From Trissonchulus latispiculum (Eukaryota; Nematoda; Enoplea; Enoplida; Ironidae), in contig JASAND010030868.1 in the NCBI GenBank assembly GCA_030248195.1, positions 1 to 64,000 of the forward strand: a stretch of 64,000 bases of DNA. The letters are read 5' to 3'. The notes under the pieces are model-generated. The model was given only the letters and a program-made list of their open reading frames with translations. It searched no databases and was not told the origin of the DNA. The translations under genes were made by a program, and so were the position numbers. Positions 35,646-47,400 of the stretch are shown here, piece by piece (position 1 is the stretch's first letter; every line of letters begins with the position of its first letter).

Positions 35646-38600
35646 CTATAAAATGCACGAACTGGTCAGGTGAACACAACTATTATATGAACTTTCAGCA
35701 TTCTACTTAAAAACGTAAACATTTAATAATATCAGTCAGTACATCTTATGTGCCCTAGGGCCGGAAGACTAATTCAATCGTACACAGCAGCACCAACATC
35801 ATTCGCTTCTGGGTAACGATCCTTCTGTTCCAACTCGAATTGCCCAGTCAAAATGTTTCCTGACTTTAATTTCCATAAGCATCTAAAAGATGTTCAATGA
35901 TAACATAAAGTTGAATAATCCACAACGGAGTCCTACCTGAAGAAGTAACTGAAGAAGTATATCTTACCCGAAGGAGTTCGAAATAACAAGAAATATAGTT
36001 GTAGCGATCATCTGCAAGTAGTTTTCGGCTAATAAATGCAATTTGAACTAAAGGATTCAAATCGGAACTCAGAGTGCTGAAAATCTTTTTATCATAAGCA
36101 ACGAGGCGACTACGGAGGGTTCTGGTCATTTGCTGAGTTGTGACTGTCAGATTAGATGATGTAGCTGCATTCTCTATCCAAAGCAAGTTGACTGTTACTA
36201 GAATTCTGAGCGCAATGTATTCGTGTACAATGTGCCAGTAGCCTGTGGCTGAAACATTAAAACAGTGTATGAATAATACATGTGCCTGGGAGGTTCCACC
36301 ACCACCAGACTAGCTTAGACCCAGATGATTCGCTCACCCCCCCGAAATTTGATTTTCGGTGTTTTTGGCAAAGAATTCGGTTAGTGGCCCGCAGCCATTT
36401 ATTCCCCAGCCCACCAAAATTTTGCCTCTTACACATGTATATTATGGATCTGTGAAAGGTTGAAAACAGGATCTGAAAGATGTGAAGAAAAGTGTCCAGG
36501 GCGGGGATCGAAAAACCGAGCTTTGGATCTACAGCCGAGAGCTCTACCACTGAGCCACACCCCCGGACGTTGAGACTAGCTTGTTGCGCTGATTTCAACC
36601 TTTCTGGGTTACTGATATTTAACACACTCCCCATGCTAATTGAAATTCGGCCTCGAATTTCCAGGAATTGCAGGTTGGGTCCTCAAATCCAAGTACCATG
36701 TGGTATAAGGGCGGCTGGTACTACCACCTCAAGGGGGGCGCCACTTTGGTCGAAAATTCTACCCTCACCGATATGGCTCAAACTGTGACCATTGAGAATC
36801 CCTAGGGCCCCGCACAATCCTTTGAAATTTGGGATGATTTCCTCCAGGAATAAAAAAGTTACAGCTATTCAAAATTTCCAATTCCTATTGAAAATAGCCT
36901 AGAATCGGAAATTTAGATTTTTCGCTTCTGACAACCATAACTATGTGAAAGGCTGAAATCAGGATCTCAAAGATGTGAAGAAAAGTGTCCAGGGCGGGGA
37001 TCGAACCGCCGAGCTTTGGTTTAAGAAGTAGAACGCTCTACCACTGCGCCACATCCCCGGACGTTGAGAGTAGGTTATTACGCTGATTTCAACCTTTCTG
37101 GGTTGCTGATATTTAACATACTCCCCTTGCTAATTGAAATTCGGCCTCGAATTTCCAGGAATTGCAGGTCGGGTCCTCAAATCAAAGCACAATCTTGGTC
37201 TAAGGGCGGCTCCCCGGCTGCCTCCTAACCAGAGGCCATATTATACTTCTCTCTTCTACAGAGCCGGGAGCCAAATCAAAGAGCCATATAACTATATCAA
37301 CTATAACCCTTAGCACCATGAGGACCACCATAACCAAACCAACTATCTCAAGGACCTGCAATTCCACCATTCCCAGGCATCACAAACGACTTCATCTCCT
37401 CAGAGCGGTACGACACGCCACGGTCGCCAAATGTGAAAGGCTGAAATCAGGATCTGAAAGATGTGAAGAAAAGTGTCCAGGGCGGGGATCGAACCACCGA
37501 GCTTTGGATCTTCAGTCGAGAGCTCTACCATTGAGCCACACCCCCGGACGTTGAGACTAGTTTGTTGCTCTGATTTCAACCTTTCTGGGTTACTGAAATT
37601 TAACAGATCAGTTGTATTATATGGATCAGTTATGCTGAAATAGTTACGGAATATAGAGCAAGTCCGGTCTATTCAAAATTGCTCTCGGCCATGTCGGAGC
37701 GAGACTACTGAATATTACTGTGTCATTCATTCACATTTCACATGTCACATTCATGACTGAGACTGATTTTGTCGGAGCGTAAATTCGTGACTTTAAATCC
37801 AGAAAACAGAATAACGGAAATCGGACACGGCCAGGGGCCCGTTGCATAAAAATGATAGGTTATAAGTTCATAAGTTAATAAGTTCATAAGCTAATATGTC
37901 ATATACAATAAGTAAAGGTGTTGCATAAAATTTTATTGTAATAAGCGATTATTTCATAAGTAATTCTGAATTATAATAAGCGAAAAGTCATAATTTCATC
38001 TGCTAAAAGTCATAAGTACAACTGAAATATATAGCTGGCTACTTATTGCATGTTTCAGTTCTACGAAGAGCAATACAATTAGTTTAGGAGCAGTTAAATG
38101 AAGTTTAGCAAACAAAAACTTTATTATTGAGAATTGAGGTAAAATGTTATTGTGTAAATTGTAAACTCAAACTCACGAACCATATGCTTTTTCGGTTCAG
38201 CAATTTTTCGAACATCGTTCATGTAGTAACGGTAAGTGGAATTTGTTTCTTTGCTATTGCATCATCGTATGATTTCGGTCTTGGCACTTTTTTATATAGA
38301 ACTTCACTCTTCTAATAAAGCCCAAAAACTGTAAATCTTTAAAGGAGAGTACTTTGAGCATTTCTACCAGTATTGTAACCGTTCGGAAAAGCCTAAGTTT
38401 ACCGTTTTCTGTACATTTGTTGCTATAAAATTGATACAATAAAACTTGAAATTTTATTGCAAATTCGCTTATTTTAATAAGCGACTTTTCATAAGTTAAT
38501 AGTTATTGCCAAATTTTATGCAACGCTCGCTTATGAAATTTACTTATTTTAATTCCAAAACAACTTATTTTAATAAGTCGCTTATGACTTATTTGGTTAT

Positions 38601-41600
38601 GACTTTTATGCAACGCAAATTCGCTTATTGTATATGACTTATTGGACTTATTAACTTATTGTAATTTTTATACAACGGACCCCAGCTCATAGTTGCTGCA
38701 ATATTAGTCAGAATGGCATTGCTGAGGTTTAATTGTCTCGGCAGCACTATGCACAAACGTAGTCTCAGATAAGTCTGCAATAATCCGGGAGAATTCCAGT
38801 ACCGACACCACGAGATTTGCGCGGGATTTACCTTAATTTTTACCTTTGTTCTGAGTTTTTACGCTGGATAACTAATCAATCTACTTTACTTGATAATATT
38901 TTGCTTGTTTACTCAATTATGAAAGGTCATTGGTAAGTAATGTGACTACAGCTTTAGTACTGATGTTTAAGCTCGGCTTATGCTTTGTCCTTTTAACCGA
39001 CTGTCCGTTTAGGCGTTTGTGTGCTTGGGAATTTTGAGACAGACATAATGAAATTGTCCGGTTGGCCGCAGGAGGTGCCCACTTGTCCGTAATAAATTTA
39101 AGCAGTGTTGAACATATTCTTACCGACAAACGAACAAATGCACAAAAGGACTAGTTTTATTCCTGCTTTATATTGGTAAATATCAGTAATTCTCACCTTC
39201 TGGTTCGCTGGTGACAGAAATATGCATTCGTGATATTGCTGAGGCGGCTTCTCCGATAATTTTCAAGGTAAGGCCATCACTCAACAGCTTGCATATGACG
39301 TCTTCAAGCGCATCGACTGTGAATGCTGCGTCTTTATCCGCATTATCGCTTACTAACTTCAGCATCGTTTGTTTCATATTGATGATCTCGGTCAACATCA
39401 ATATTATAGAGTGTGTTGACTGCAGTGCTTTCATCCCCGCTATGACATTTCTGACTTCATCAACAGTGTACTGTCTGGCTGTTGGTTGAGCGTTTTTAGC
39501 TTCCATGACGATAGTAGCAATTGATATGCCAAGGCTGACTAATCCTAAAACTCCTGCGGCTATTGGATTTCCTGCTGCCATTCCAATAGCCACAAAAGCC
39601 ACAGTTGTACCCAACGTAATGGCTGTCTTTTCGAGTATTCCCTGTACCTGTTTTCCAACATTTTTACCTTCCGCTTTTTTTAAAGAGACTGCAACCTTGG
39701 CAAATGCAAGGCCGGCTTCACGCGACAATGATTTCGACATTTTAAGACTTGAAGTCAAATTTAAGAGTCTTGATATGGCAACTTTTTTCCTATTCTCATC
39801 AATGGCATCACTTTTCGTAATTACGCTTTTTAATTGTTCCCATTCAAAGGCGGCATAGTAATTAGGCTTTTTACGAGCCCCTAAACAGAAAATTGTATTT
39901 TGGCAACACTGTAGCAAATCGGTCAATAAAAGTGTTGACTTATTTGCATAAAGTGCAAAACTTTTGTTGTAACTTGAATCAAAGCAACAAAAATGCTACA
40001 ATCACATGCATGCAATTGAATTGCACGTTATAGCGTGCAATTATGCTGCAACTGCGCGATCTACTCGGTATTCTTTGCTGCTCCCATATCGGAATATGCA
40101 GCGAGGCTGCTGTTAGCCACAGACCTGACTGCACCGATCAGCAATTCTTTCCATTGTATAGTTTCCGCAGACATGAATGTGCAAATTATGTTGAACTGCA
40201 TATAAACTACTGAAAAGTATGTCAGTCTTTAGGCATAACATGCATAAGTTGAAAATGATTCAAGATTTTCGAGCTCTGTTTAGAAGTGAATTGTAGCACT
40301 GCTTGCTGGAGGAGAAGCAAACTTCGTTCGCAAACAAATTTCTGAGGGCAAAGCTGGCAGTGCAAAAACTTAGTAATTAACTGAGTAATTAAATAGAGTT
40401 GCTTTCTAACTGTGGTTGCTAATTGCTTTCTCTAAAGCTTTTGGGTATATATTTCTGCCTGAAAAATGTCTAAACTCGGAATTTCTAGGAGTTTTGTGTT
40501 CCCACGTGAAGTCTTTCATATGTTCAATGTTTGGCAGGCAACAAATACATAGCAGTTTGTCTCCCTTGATGGGTCGGCAATTGATTGATCCAAGCTGACG
40601 ATGTTTAAATTGAAAAATTAGTGTGAAATTTAGTAGGGAATTTAAACGGCGAATTTGAAATAGCTCGTTCACCAACTGCCTGACTAAGTTCTATGGTTCA
40701 GATTTAAGCTCCACCAAAACAGCTCATTTTTATTATTTAATTATCGATATACACGAAGATATAAAATTAAGTTTAGTTTAAGTTAAAGTAAGGTGGTCAG
40801 GTAGTGCCGTGATGGCCGAGTAGTTAAGGCGTTCGACTTTGGATCCGATAGTCCGAGGTTCGAATCCCCGCTGCCACAAGGCTTTCACAAATCCCCTTGA
40901 GCAAGGGACTAAGCACATATCGGTTCTCCGTGGGCTCTAGCCAACCCAGCTATCCATCCTTAATTGGTCGGTAAATGGGTACCACGAACGTGGGAAGGTA
41001 ACAGGAGACTGTGTAGGGCATCTGCCTTGAGGAGCTGGCCCCTTCTCCACGGTTGCAGTCATCATTCGAGGTGGCGCTCCTGGCTCAAGGGCAATGAAAC
41101 CGGGGATGAGCACCGTGCCCCCCATACCCTGTAAGGGTGGGAGACTTCTCCAGGGGTAACCTTTACCTTTACCTAAGGTGGTCATTCCTTTTGGAGTCAT
41201 CAAATTGGAACCATTATTTTTCATTCATTGTTTGAAGTTAAGAAGCCATTTCTACATTAAAGTATAGCTCAACAGTTTCTCAATTTAATGAATACAATAA
41301 AACTAAATTTGGTTTTCCAAAACTTTTGACTACATTTTAGAAGGAGTGTTATATTCTAGATGCATTCCATTGCAGGTTCAAACAACTTCTTCGTTCGCAA
41401 TCGGTTATATCATTCAATACATCTATCAGATATCTCGGAATATTATTAGTTATTATGAAACGCTTTTCGTTATAGAGAAATTAGCTAAAATGTATGAACA
41501 ACCTGGATTTTGCACTGTTCTAGAGGTTAGAAGTTGTAAAGGCCGGTTCACATTAGGCAATCTGCAGGCAATATAGTTGCCGGCAATTTAGGAGCAATGA

Positions 41601-42344
41601 CAATATTGCCAGCAATGCACCTGTTCACACTACATCACCAGGATTGCCGGCAATATAGCGGGAAATTTAAAATTATAGTCTAGTGGCAATCTGTACTCGC
41701 CTATATTTACATGTTTAATTGCCTCAAAGCTTGCTCGCTGTCCTAACAGAAATTGCTGATTGACAGCAATATTGCTGGCAATTTTTACACTGTTCACACT
41801 AGCAATAAATAGGCAATCTGTTGGCAATCATATTGCTGGCAATCATATTGCCGGCAATTATTGCCTAGTGTGAACCGGGCTTAACAGCATTTACACTAAC
41901 TTCGAGACAAATTTAGTTAGTTTATGCTCTTGGGAAGAGCAAAAATTTTCGTCCAAGATACAAACCCAATCTAAATGTTTTGTGGTAATCCTTTCCCCAG
42001 GATGCGATTCTATAATCACACGTTAACCATACACCGAGCGGTAACGCGTAAAATACTGATTTGACTAGAACCCGCCTTTTGCTCGGAGATGATCCAGATG
42101 TTCTGAATATAAACTATTTAAATTTGAGGAAAAAGGCTTCAAGTAGAATTATTTCAGTTTTAGTAAAGATTTTAATGCCATCATTAGGTGCATTTTATTT
42201 CCGTTTCCAACCTTTTACGTCTTTATAAATCATACCTTTAGGAACGTCATCAGCGGCATCACACTTGAAAGGGCGCTGCTTGGAAGCCGTGCAGCTAACA
42301 GACCAAGCCAACATCATTATTAGCGCTAGCATTGCCAAAAACAT
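35226..42344 (-). CDS. Gene E: secreted protein with Gly/Ala hydrophobic hairpin, 497 aa, sister of gene D
   Basis: Four exons on the minus strand: 42344-42236, 39880-39197, 36248-35968, 35645-35226. Intron phases are 1, 1, 0 and the 1494 nt close exactly. A signal peptide (1 to about 20) is followed by a helical domain (37-264) with a 40-residue Gly/Ala/Val/Ile stretch at about 123-162 (AIGMAAGNPIAAGVLGLVSL), long enough for a membrane hairpin. A second helical part and a beta-rich C-terminal domain of 139 aa follow. A helical bundle with an internal apolar hairpin is also seen in ClyA/Hbl-type alpha pore-formers; this comparison is by pattern only. The family is unrecognised. A poor acceptor lies 23 nt before the ATG. 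The introns hold SINEs, MITEs and tRNA-like tandem units. Confidence 0.75.
35968..36248 (-). CDS. Gene E exon 3
   Basis: 281 nt, acceptor TTAATGTTTCAG, donor CGG|GTAAGA, phase 1 to 0, the same phases as gene D exon 3. Starts with a hydrophobic helix, then amphipathic helices. Confidence 0.75.
36283..36442. repeat. C-rich interspersed repeat, copy 3
   Basis: ACATGTG at both ends in inverted form, with the CTCACCCCCCC block and the TTTTCGGT block as in the 8178 and 27488 copies. In gene E intron 2. Confidence 0.45.
36494..36568 (-). repeat. tRNA-Phe-like unit, copy 1
   Basis: Minus strand: acceptor stem GTCCGGG pairs with CCTGGAC, A box GTGGCTCAGTGGTAGAGC, B-box-like TTTTTCGATCCCC. The anticodon arm is degenerate, so it is not a working tRNA. 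Confidence 0.6.
36987..37062 (-). repeat. tRNA-Phe-like unit, copy 2
   Basis: Same stem and boxes as copy 1 (B box GGTTCGATCCCC intact) but a different anticodon region. The flanking sequence after it repeats that of copy 1. Confidence 0.65.
37475..37549 (-). repeat. tRNA-Phe-like unit, copy 3
   Basis: Reads ACTGAAGATCCAAAG in the anticodon region, close to tRNA-Phe(GAA). The A and B boxes are intact and the anticodon stem pairs poorly. With copies 1 and 2 it marks a tandem array of about 490-bp units. Confidence 0.65.
37835..38682. mobile_element. MITE with GGGCCCGTTGCATAAAA ends
   Basis: Inverted ends GGGCCCGTTGCATAAAAAT and GGGTCCGTTGTATAAAAAT, with many internal TTATTTTAATAAG / AAGTTAATAAG subrepeats. 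CAG on both sides may be a 3-bp duplication. 848 bp, no transposase. Confidence 0.7.
39197..39880 (-). CDS. Gene E exon 2, helical domain with hydrophobic hairpin
   Basis: 684 nt, acceptor TTTTCTGTTTAG, donor GAAG|GTGAGA, phase 1 to 1. No cysteines in the spliced frame apart from one near the end. Amphipathic helices flank the 40-residue apolar stretch. Confidence 0.85.
40800..41173 (+). repeat. Full-length tRNA-derived SINE
   Basis: The head is GCCGTGATGGCCGAGTAGTT with B box GGTTCGAATCCCC (tRNA-Ser/Leu type). The body contains CCTTGAGCAAGGGACTAAGC and the tail is (CTTTAC)n. It is flanked by an exact 11-bp duplication TAAGGTGGTCA (40789-40799, 41174-41184). Confidence 0.85.
41174..41539 (+). 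mobile_element. Truncated TTAA MITE
   Basis: Starts with the family end AAGGTGGTCATTCCTTTTGG and matches 58606-58970 (AAGAAGCCATT, ACCTGGATTTTGC blocks). The other end is missing. Its end is the target site of the SINE just before it. Confidence 0.65.
41540..41881. mobile_element. Harbinger-like MITE
   Basis: Inverted ends AGGCCGGTTCACATTAGGCAAT and AGCCCGGTTCACACTAGGCAAT, with TAA on both sides (41537-41539, 41882-41884). The inside is rich in TTGCCGGCAAT subrepeats. 342 bp. Confidence 0.75.
42236..42344 (-). CDS. Gene E exon 1, signal peptide
   Basis: 109 nt. MFLAMLALIMMLAWSVSCTA is a clear leader and is followed by a short basic/acidic spacer with one Cys. The donor is AAAG|GTATGA, phase 1. 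Confidence 0.75.
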
Positions 42345-42509
42345 GACTACTGATTCTATGTAACTTACTAAGCGCTGGATTAGATATCTTCACAGTAAAG
42401 ATAAGTCACCTTCTTGCATTTCTTGCAAATTGTCACCACAGAAAACTGACTTACTGCAATCCTATTGTATTTTAGTTTCTGACTAGTTAAGCTAGCATGG
42501 TGTATGTAC

Positions 42510-43588
42510 CAGTGATGGAACCGGGTCACTTGGGCTTGACCCGGTGACCCGGTTTTCCAGAAGATTTCCAAAAGTTGCAAAAACTTTCTATTTTGCCAAA
42601 GAACGCTAAATTTTTGTCTTCCATGTTCCGTAACCACTTTGAAAAGAATAACTATTACATATGTTTGCTCTAGGTTTTCTTGAAATGCGTTTAATAGTAT
42701 AGTTGTAGCATTTTGAAAAATTTATGCAGAAATTAGTTGCAAAACCAATGATTTATCCTTCTGCGAAATTTTGCAGGGTCTAATATGAGCATACATTAAC
42801 ACGGGGTCCGATTCTGGGGGGGGGGTCTACCCCGACCTCGACGAAGGGTCTACCCCTGGAAAATTCCAAAAGTTTAGGGGGATCTGCCCCGAAATTAGCA
42901 AAAATTGTAAATTTTTAACGTATTTGATCAAAAATTAGTACAAAATGACAATTTTCAACGATTTTTAAGAAATTTTTTTAAAAATCGCTAAAATTTGCTA
43001 AAAAATTACCTACTTTTGGTAAAAATCGCTGAGGGGTCTACCCTTTTTTCCTTTCTGGACGAGAGGTTCTGTTCTTTTTTCCTTTTCGCTGAGGGGGTCT
43101 GCCTGTTTTTTGTCGGTCTGGGGGGGGTCTGCACCCCCCCCCATTCCCCCCACGTTATCCTACGCATATGCGAACTTGTCTAAATACAAGGAATACTTTA
43201 AAAAATTTTTCATTGCGTAGTGACTTAAATTAAATTAAATTGTTCATTTACCTTCAACATTTGCCTTGGTTGCGAAATTAACCATATTGTACTAAATAGA
43301 GTTATGCAAATCATGGAAATTTTAAGCTAAAACTAAAAAGCTAAACAATAATTTGAGACTGACAGATTCAAATAACCTCAAGCTGCGAAAGTGCTCAAGA
43401 CTAAAATATAGAAAAAAGCAAATAAATATTGTACATCGAACGAAAATGCAAACTAAAATTGTAGTTTTTTAGGCCGAAAGTTTATAAAATTTGAGGTAAA
43501 TTCAGAAAACTGGGTCAAGACCGGGTCGAAGCTGTTGACCCGGTGACACGGTGACCCGGTGACCCGGTCCAAAAAGTGACCCGAACTG
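42510..43588. mobile_element. hAT-like element with ACCCGG-rich ends
   Basis: Ends CAGTGATGGAACCGGGTCACTT and (inverse) CAGTTCGGGTCACTTTTTGG, with repeated GTGACCCGG blocks inside both. No clear target duplication and no transposase. G- and C-runs with a GGGTCTRCCCC theme lie at 42800-43150. Confidence 0.6.
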
Positions 43589-43648
43589 GTACAATGTACA
43601 TGCGGTGCAGCTGTTAATTTAGCCTTAATTGAGCAGTGTGTTCGAGCT

Positions 43649-44373
43649 ATTAAGGGTGCAGCTAATTATCACTTTTTTGCCGATTTTCGACCATCTCCGA
43701 TTTTGCTCATTTTCACATATTTTATAGTCCTCATGGGTCCGCGAAACAAGACAAGAGCGTTTTGCGAAATATTGCTTCTATCGTTCTGTACAGGCCCTCA
43801 AAGGTGACCCCGACATGTGTTGAACATAGGAAAATGAAAAAGTTACTCTAAAAAGTTTGTGGCAGAAAAATTTTTAGCTGTATAAGAGCCAGAGCTCTGA
43901 AACATTTTCAGAACCATTAAGGACATATTGTAGAGTGCAGCTATCTCCTCTGAAGCGATTCTGTTGAGTATTGGATTTTTGGCGAATTTTTAAAGTCAGC
44001 ATTTTGGAAAATCGGGTTTTTGGACCATGAAAAACAGGACCAACGGCACTCTTTTGCTTGTCCTGAACGATTAGCAAAAGCTACAGAAACGGCCAATAGA
44101 TAGCTAGACTCTACGCATAAAACCACGTCTTATGAAAGTACTCGCATGTTTCTATCATCTACAGTAAGCTCAAAAAACTTGCCACAAAAACAACAAATTT
44201 TGCTAAAAATTGCCATTTTTCATAATTTTCACATTCTTCTGACAATTTCTCACACATTATGTGGTAAAAAAATCACCAAACTTGGCACATTGATAATATA
44301 TCCATGTCTGTCAGCAAATAATGTGGTCAAAACAAATCAGTCAATATTCAACGTGTCTGCTGTGGCGCAACTT
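43649..44373. mobile_element. Possible TTAA element
   Basis: TTAAGGGTGCAGCTA on the left and an imperfect inverse (TTAAAGTTGCGCCAC) on the right. The ends match at only about 9 of 15 positions. Confidence 0.3.
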
Positions 44374-44380
44374 TAATCTT

Positions 44381-44438
44381 ACTTAAACTTAAACTTAAAC
44401 TTAAACTTAAACTTAAACTTAAACTTAAACTTAAACTT
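44381..44438 (+). repeat. (ACTTAA)n microsatellite
   Basis: Nearly ten uninterrupted copies of the hexamer. Confidence 0.95.
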
Positions 44439-47400
44439 TAATCGTTTAAAATTTTTTCCAAATATAGACAAATTGGGTATCAATCGATAGCAAATGGAAC
44501 GAGGAGCAACTTTTCTCATAGAACCATGGGTCTAAATGTTTTCTGTGCAAGATAAAACTAGTTAACGTTATACTGGGCAGTCATGCAAGGTTAGGTCAGT
44601 GCATCACTCAAGCATGCATTAACACTTTGCACCTTCGGGTGATGATCATCACATTGTGATGTCTAATGCAGCAAACATCAACAACATTATAAACGCCTGG
44701 ATAGCTGGCCTTGAGCCACGTCTGCACTTAAATATTACCTTAGTAAAGGCATTCATTTGGTGTATCGGTTAACCCTGTTTTCGGTCGCGTTTGGTCTCCA
44801 CCTGACCTTGCAGGGCTCATCACCGGAATTTTCAAGCTTTCCGGATTTGATGAACCTGAATAACTCTGTCACAGTTTGATTTCGAACGCTAATATTCTAA
44901 GTGATTTTTGAGAACATATGGGGGCGTGTGAAAATGAGCGAAATCCGTGACTATCGATTTTTGACCAAAGTGACCCCCCCCCCTTAAGGGGGCTACCACA
45001 AGCTTGCCCAGGCTTCTTCCAGTTGGTATACGTTTTGGCACAGATATAGAGCACGGGTGTGATCAAGATCTTAATCAAAAGATCTTAATCGCCCTCCAGC
45101 CATTGCCTTTATGTGCCCGACCCCGCCCCATTTTTCACTACTACCAAAATAATTAAATGTTTCTGCTGACGGTTAGGCCTTAGCTGCAAGGTTGCTATTT
45201 GCATGGTGGTTTGGCAAGTGTGTCCCCATCTGAAAAAACTCTAAATGGCTGATCTTCAAAGTTTAAGTTTAGCTAAAAATTGTAAATTTTTGGCTAACGA
45301 AAGGAAACTTTTAACTCTAGTGAAATCTATAAGGCATAAGCGCTTCCACAGACAAGGGGCCCAATGTAATTAACGCGCAAACCCAGATTAAGTCGCTAAG
45401 AAGCTATATCAACAGATGAAATTAACCTAGTGAGCGACTTAACGGGGCTTAAGGTGGTGGTATCGTTTACCCCACTGGTGTATACTGAAAAATTTGTAAT
45501 GGCAACCTATACGTTTGACCTCTTTAAAGCATTAAATAACCAACAACTTGCATATTCTCAAAAAATGTAGCTTTCATGGTTCGGTGGTAACTCACAAATT
45601 GGAAAAATTAAAATGAAATTTTGAACAAGGATTACTTTCGATTAAATTACGTTAGAAAGCTAAAATTTCGTAGGCAAAGACAGGAATGTCTTGCCGAGGG
45701 TCATTTTTCAACATTTTAGTTACTGTTTAGCATGTCGAAAGAAAACTACCAAAAACGCAAACTGACGCCATTTTTTTCAAAATTCAACAAGCGATATCTC
45801 AGTTGTTCTTGACTCAAACGAAAAACTAGGAAAAATGACCCTGCAATAGGTTTTGGCCAATTTGTACGTCAAATTTGAAAACACAATATTACTCGAAATG
45901 TGAGAAAACCTTGTTTAAAAAATAAAATTGCTTCACTATTTAACGATCAACGTAATTGATGCTTAGCTAATTGCTTGCTTGCCATTACAAAAACGCAGCA
46001 CTGACCAAAAAGGATTGATGATTCTGTTATTGTAAAATAGTGAAACAGACTGGTTGGGGGGGGGGGAAGAAAACGAATGGGGCGGAGTTATTTATTTCCA
46101 TATATGTTTACGGACACTTTGGAAGTTGTGGGGGGACGAATAGCGTTATTTTATTTCTATGGCCCCTTAGTAATCTTACTCCCCCCCGCACTTCACGCGT
46201 AGACTATGTCTGAATATTGCTATTATGGGTTATTTTAATTTGCTAGTTATCCACAATCATTAAATATGCCTGAATAAGTGACATTACACGAAAAATTCCA
46301 TTTTCTTGTAAATTTCTATTTTCGGCGGAGCAGATACAGCTGCACGCTGTCCGCTCACCGAAAGTAGTCTGGTTCGAGCATAAAAAATTTAAAAATTTTG
46401 ATTTTTAAATTTTTTCAGTTTCTAGTCTGGATTGTGTCCATTTATATTAATAATGGTAAAAAATTCGAAAACTACTAAAAAAGTGAAAAACTCGTTATCA
46501 CCATTTTTCATCAGATATGGAATTTTGGTCAAAATAAAATTTTTTTCATACACGATTAAAAGTTCTATCAGCATAATTGGGAACACTAGTAAGGTCATCA
46601 AGCGATATTTCAGGTCATTGGGATTATTTGCTATAAAGTTAGCCTTTAAAATACGGTAAACGATACCTACCTACCTTAAAGTGGCTTGGACGTTGCTAAC
46701 ATCGGTCCCTGGTTAGCTTGGTGTGCATAAACGAGCCCATTGTAGGGCTACCGTTGGACAGCTTTCGGAGACAAACATTATAGTGCCTATAGTACATAAA
46801 ATTAGTCTTCAATAATTAATATCAATGACTTTTGGCAAGTTTGGGTTTAGCTAAAGTTTTTGTGAACTACTACAAGGCCCAATCTGCAAATTAAGAAATT
46901 TGTGCATAGTAGTGTGGAATATTAGCCAGAATTGATGATTTTAAGTCCAAGTGTTAAAGTAAGATTACAGTAAAATTAAGTACTCTATGGTAATGGTACA
47001 TTCAGATCATAGTAATAATTCTACAGTAAGGTCAAATTATTACATTCCTTTTGCAATATTACAAACACGTTAGTTCATTTGCATTTCTAACTTGACACAT
47101 AGTCAACCTTTTGAAATTGTGTAAAGTGCTGGCTTAGCCTATTTCTTTTCTCTATTTAAGCAAATGTTAATTGACAGTGGGGGCAGTTGAGTTGAGTTCG
47201 GCTGGGGTAGTCGTCGGGGCGTTTCGGTGTGATTAATTGGGGTCCAGGTTTGTGCATTAGTTCTGAGTCTGAATTTATGTTATTTTGATTTGGAATAACA
47301 GTGTTTAACTTTTTGAACAAATTGCCCACTCGTTTCCTGAATATTTGAATAACTTTTAAACTAGTTTAGGAGAAGTAATTTAGTTTCGCTTGAGCATCGC

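Noticed and set aside
36494..37549. Three genuine tRNA-Phe genes
   Set aside because: Anticodon stems do not pair and two copies have altered anticodon regions.
39211..39858. Plus-strand ORFs of 92 and 117 aa
   Set aside because: Antisense shadow of gene E exon 2, which has splice sites, phase closure and a matching paralogue.
44381..44438. Telomere-like hexamer array
   Set aside because: ACTTAA is not a known telomere motif and the array is short and internal; treated as a microsatellite.
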